Assembly: GCA_937136425.1 (NCBI GenBank)
Contig: CAKZON010000020.1
Coordinates: forward strand, 186,001-250,000
From: an uncultured Crocinitomix sp.
GTDB taxonomy: Bacteria > Bacteroidota > Bacteroidia > Flavobacteriales_D > Crocinitomicaceae
Reading direction: 5' to 3'
Length of the DNA stretch: 64,000 nucleotides
The notes below the pieces were generated by a model. That model was not told the origin of the DNA. It saw only the letters and a list, made by a program, of their open reading frames with translations, and ran no database searches. Positions within the stretch are counted from its first letter, which is position 1; the number at the start of each line of letters is the position of its first letter. Positions 61,818-64,000 of the stretch are shown here, piece by piece. The position numbers and the translations under genes are program-made.

Positions 61818-62948
61818 TTACACTCCTTTTTTGATGAGCTTTGTCAATTTAATAACCAAGTCTGCAAAAAGAATTTTTGCATTGGCATTTCTTTCTAAGT
61901 GATAATGCGCCTCATTAAACTCCGTCATTAACTCAGTTATGTTTTGATTGTTGATAAAACGAGCAAATTTATTTAAGAAATCTCGTTCTTCATCACGTAA
62001 ATTTCCAAGTTCACCTTTCATGTAATTTAAAATGATGCTTTCTCTAAAAATATGTAAGCCGTATTTCACGAAATTCTTCTGGTTTTCCTTGTCTAAACCA
62101 GCTGCCTCATCACTTACATTCATCAGTTCAATTGGATTGGCAGTGTATGCTGCACGCATAACTTTAACAAAAAGGTCAAAAAACAAATGTTGTGACTTAG
62201 CCCCTTGTAAAATTTCAATTGCCTCAGCCATATTGCCTTGGCTCAGTCCTGCTGCTGAACTAGCCGCACCTGCTTCAACTTTATATGTTTTGGTCAAATA
62301 CTCTTGAATATTATCAACAGATAAACTAGGAATACGAATTAATTGAGTTCTAGATAAAATAGTTGGCAAAATATATTCAGCATTATCACTAACCAAGAAA
62401 AACAAGGTGCTTTCTGGCGGTTCTTCTAATAACTTAAGTAGCTTATTTGCCGATTGAGGATTCATTTTTTCTGGCAGCCAAATAATCATTATTTTATACT
62501 TTCCACTATATGATTTTAGTGCAAGGCGCTTTAATATTTGACGGCTTTCTTCTACCCCAATTGCGGCATTTTTGCCCATTTCGTCCAATGATTGTTGCCA
62601 TTGTTTTAAGTTGAAATACTTCTGTTTTAACACATATTCATTCCATTCCTTAATACGATCTTTCGAAGAACCTACTTTATTGGTTTTATTGGCAACAACA
62701 GGAAAAACAAAGTGTAAATCTGGGTGCGTTAGGCTACTAACCTTTAAACAATTAGGACATTTATTACACGAATCTGTTTTAGATGGTTGATCGCATAAAA
62801 GGTATTGTGCAAAAGCAATTGCCAAAGGTAATTTTCCCGACCCTTCTGGTCCTAAAAGCATCTGCGCATGGCTTACTCTGCCCGCTTTTACCTCATGAAT
62901 GAGTGCTTTTTTTGTCTCGCTATTTCCTACAACGTCTTTAAACTGCAT
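61818..62948 (-). CDS. holB: DNA polymerase III delta' subunit
   Basis: 376 aa. Clamp-loader AAA+ protein: Walker-A-like LLGPEGSGKLPLAIAFAQYL, zinc module SCNKCPNCLKV, RLALKSYSGKYKIMIIWLPE and a CTD with collar helices. The start is MQFKDVVGNSETKKALIHEV. Stands alone between a divergent secreted protein and the phosphoesterase. Confidence 0.92.
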   Translation of the reverse strand: MQFKDVVGNSETKKALIHEVKAGRVSHAQMLLGPEGSGKLPLAIAFAQYLLCDQPSKTDSCNKCPNCLKVSSLTHPDLHFVFPVVANKTNKVGSSKDRIKEWNEYVLKQKYFNLKQWQQSLDEMGKNAAIGVEESRQILKRLALKSYSGKYKIMIIWLPEKMNPQSANKLLKLLEEPPESTLFFLVSDNAEYILPTILSRTQLIRIPSLSVDNIQEYLTKTYKVEAGAASSAAGLSQGNMAEAIEILQGAKSQHLFFDLFVKVMRAAYTANPIELMNVSDEAAGLDKENQKNFVKYGLHIFRESIILNYMKGELGNLRDEERDFLNKFARFINNQNITELMTEFNEAHYHLERNANAKILFADLVIKLTKLIKKGV

Positions 62949-63075
62949 TTCGTCGTAAAAATAGTCATTTTCATAGGATGAGTCGTGTCTAGAAGGTTAC
63001 AAATGCTTATTTTTATTAAAACTTTGAAGCGGACAAAATAATTGTTCTCACTTCCCAAAAATAAAAATACATAGC

Positions 63076-63729
63076 ATGAAAAAAATAACCACCCTTATAA
63101 TTGCACTAATGACATTTGGTGCATTCGCACAAGTATCAGTTGAAGAAAAAAAGGTAAATATTGATGGAACAAAAGAAGGATTCTATGTTTCTATTCCATA
63201 CGGTACGCTTAAACAAATTGAAAAAGAATTAAAAGACGAATTGAAAGATTGGAAAGGAAAATATAAAGGAGGTTCTTTTGTATTTGTTGACGATTGTAAA
63301 TTAAAAGAAATGGGAAAAAACACTTTTGATGTTTATGCAAAAGTGGAAGAAAATGGAGATGGCGGTGCTTTTGTATCAGTGGCTATTGATTTAGGAGGCG
63401 CCTTTTTAAACTCTGGAGAACATAGTGCGCAGGCAAAAGTAATTAATGCTCGTTTGCAAAAATTTGGCGTTAAAGCAGCAAAAAGTGTAGTAGATGAAGA
63501 AATTAAAGCGGAAGAAAAAGCTTTAAAAGAACGACAAAAAGAGTTGGAAGATTTGGAAAAAGAAGAAGAGAAGATGAAGAAGGCAATTGAGGATTACAAG
63601 AAAAAAATTGAAGAGACAGAAAAATCAATTGAAGAAGGAAAGAAAAGCCAAGAGTCTAAAAAAGGAGAGATAACGGAACAAGAAGAAAAGGTAAAAGCAG
63701 TAATTAAGAAAAAAGAAGCTGTTAAATAG
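63076..63729 (+). CDS. Secreted protein with C-terminal coiled coil
   Basis: 217 aa. Signal peptide MKKITTLIIALMTFGAFAQ. A mixed alpha/beta domain (about 25-145) is followed by an extended Glu/Lys-rich coiled coil (about 150-217, EEIKAEEKALKERQKELEDL). Probably periplasmic and oligomeric. No known function. Followed by a strong terminator. Confidence 0.78.
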   Translation: MKKITTLIIALMTFGAFAQVSVEEKKVNIDGTKEGFYVSIPYGTLKQIEKELKDELKDWKGKYKGGSFVFVDDCKLKEMGKNTFDVYAKVEENGDGGAFVSVAIDLGGAFLNSGEHSAQAKVINARLQKFGVKAAKSVVDEEIKAEEKALKERQKELEDLEKEEEKMKKAIEDYKKKIEETEKSIEEGKKSQESKKGEITEQEEKVKAVIKKKEAVK

Positions 63730-63755
63730 TAGGCTCAATAAAACTAACTAATTTT

Positions 63756-63802
63756 AACCGCAACAAATCTGTAGAACATGCAGTGTTTGTTGCGGTTTTT
63801 TT
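63756..63802 (+). terminator. Intrinsic terminator of the coiled-coil protein gene
   Basis: Twelve-base perfect arms AACCGCAACAAA/TTTGTTGCGGTT, long loop, then seven T. The next start codon is at 63803, directly after the T-run. Confidence 0.85.
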
Positions 63803-64000
63803 ATGGGCGGAACTTTAAAGCATTATTTAATTCTCAACCTCATTGTATTTGTATGGGGGTTTACAGGAGTGTTGGGTAAAGAAATAGATTTGTCAGCAGA
63901 CAAAATTGTTTTCTTTAGAATGGGTATTGCCTTCACCTCACTTTTACTCATTGGTTTTTTCTACACAAGCAAACGGAGTGTTACGCCTGTTCAACTTACT
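63803..64000 (+). CDS. EamA/DMT-family transporter, 5' part
   Basis: 66 codons, truncated by the right edge. MGGTLKHYLILNLIVFVWGF starts the first helix and TGVLGKEIDLSADKIVFFRM continues the typical EamA pattern, with the second helix begun. Substrate unknown. Confidence 0.85.
   Translation, partial: MGGTLKHYLILNLIVFVWGFTGVLGKEIDLSADKIVFFRMGIAFTSLLLIGFFYTSKRSVTPVQLT

Overview
The window is from a low-GC member of the Bacteroidota, most likely order Flavobacteriales. Supporting evidence: a Por/type IX secretion (T9SS) sorting domain on a large glycine-rich protein, the gliding lipoprotein GldH, many lipoproteins with typical lipoboxes, LytTR and NarL two-component systems, an ECF sigma/anti-sigma pair, YtxJ (bacillithiol-type), DUF2723, DUF3127, and promoters of the Bacteroidota type (TTTG / TAnnTTTG). 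The family cannot be fixed from this stretch. No rRNA, CRISPR array, prophage or intact insertion sequence was seen; one tRNA (Gln, UUG) is present.

Layout. 0-13 kb: a pentapeptide-repeat membrane protein, a LytTR histidine kinase/response regulator pair, a T9SS-secreted adhesin-like protein with a paired direct repeat upstream of its promoter, and small poorly conserved secreted or membrane proteins. Two copies of a short gene fragment occur here. 12.7-13.1 kb holds a repeat-rich spacer and tRNA-Gln. 13.4-21 kb: a DUF2723 glycosyltransferase, a polysaccharide deacetylase, a barrel-like protein and a methyltransferase-like membrane protein. 21.5-24.5 kb: ECF sigma factor, anti-sigma factor, outer-membrane barrel and a TonB-C protein. 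25-30.5 kb: a four-gene sensor/kinase/regulator operon divergent from a VapA-like glycine-rich protein and a PLP-dependent decarboxylase. 30.6-36 kb: flavin reductase-like protein, DUF3127, YceI, metallophosphoesterase, RluE-like pseudouridine synthase and a pair of paralogous membrane-anchored proteins.

The outstanding region is 36.07-44.15 kb, an apparently single operon of 13 genes on the minus strand devoted to ADP-ribose and NAD-derived chemistry: NADAR, an ADP-ribosylation/crystallin-J1-type protein, an uncharacterised 161-aa protein, a microbial PARG-like protein, an ADP-ribosylglycohydrolase, three different macro domains, KptA/Tpt1 RNA 2'-phosphotransferase, a cupin-like protein, a 2OG-Fe(II) oxygenase, a metallophosphoesterase and DUF4291. 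Its promoter is bracketed by two operators of identical form (TTGTGT-N7-ACACAA) centred 53 bp apart, and an NrtR-type Nudix/winged-helix regulator, a family known to sense ADP-ribose, lies about 0.5 kb upstream. I infer an ADP-ribose-responsive module that removes or recycles many kinds of ADP-ribosyl and RNA 2'-phosphate marks.

45-64 kb is mostly ordinary: AtoE-type transporter, AraC regulator, glycosyltransferase 2 and flippase-like membrane protein, quinone oxidoreductase, RsmI, glutaminyl cyclase, orphan LytTR regulator, YtxJ, PheS, twin lipoproteins, a SUFU-domain protein, an orphan BlaI-type regulator, acyltransferase 3, GldH, RicT/PSP1, a metallophosphoesterase, HolB, a coiled-coil secreted protein and a truncated EamA transporter at the right edge.

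A second theme is a small dispersed repeat (CTTCG...GCTCAG type). It occurs at two loci (12.8 and 31.9 kb), and at both the 3' end of the neighbouring gene is duplicated on the far side of the repeat.
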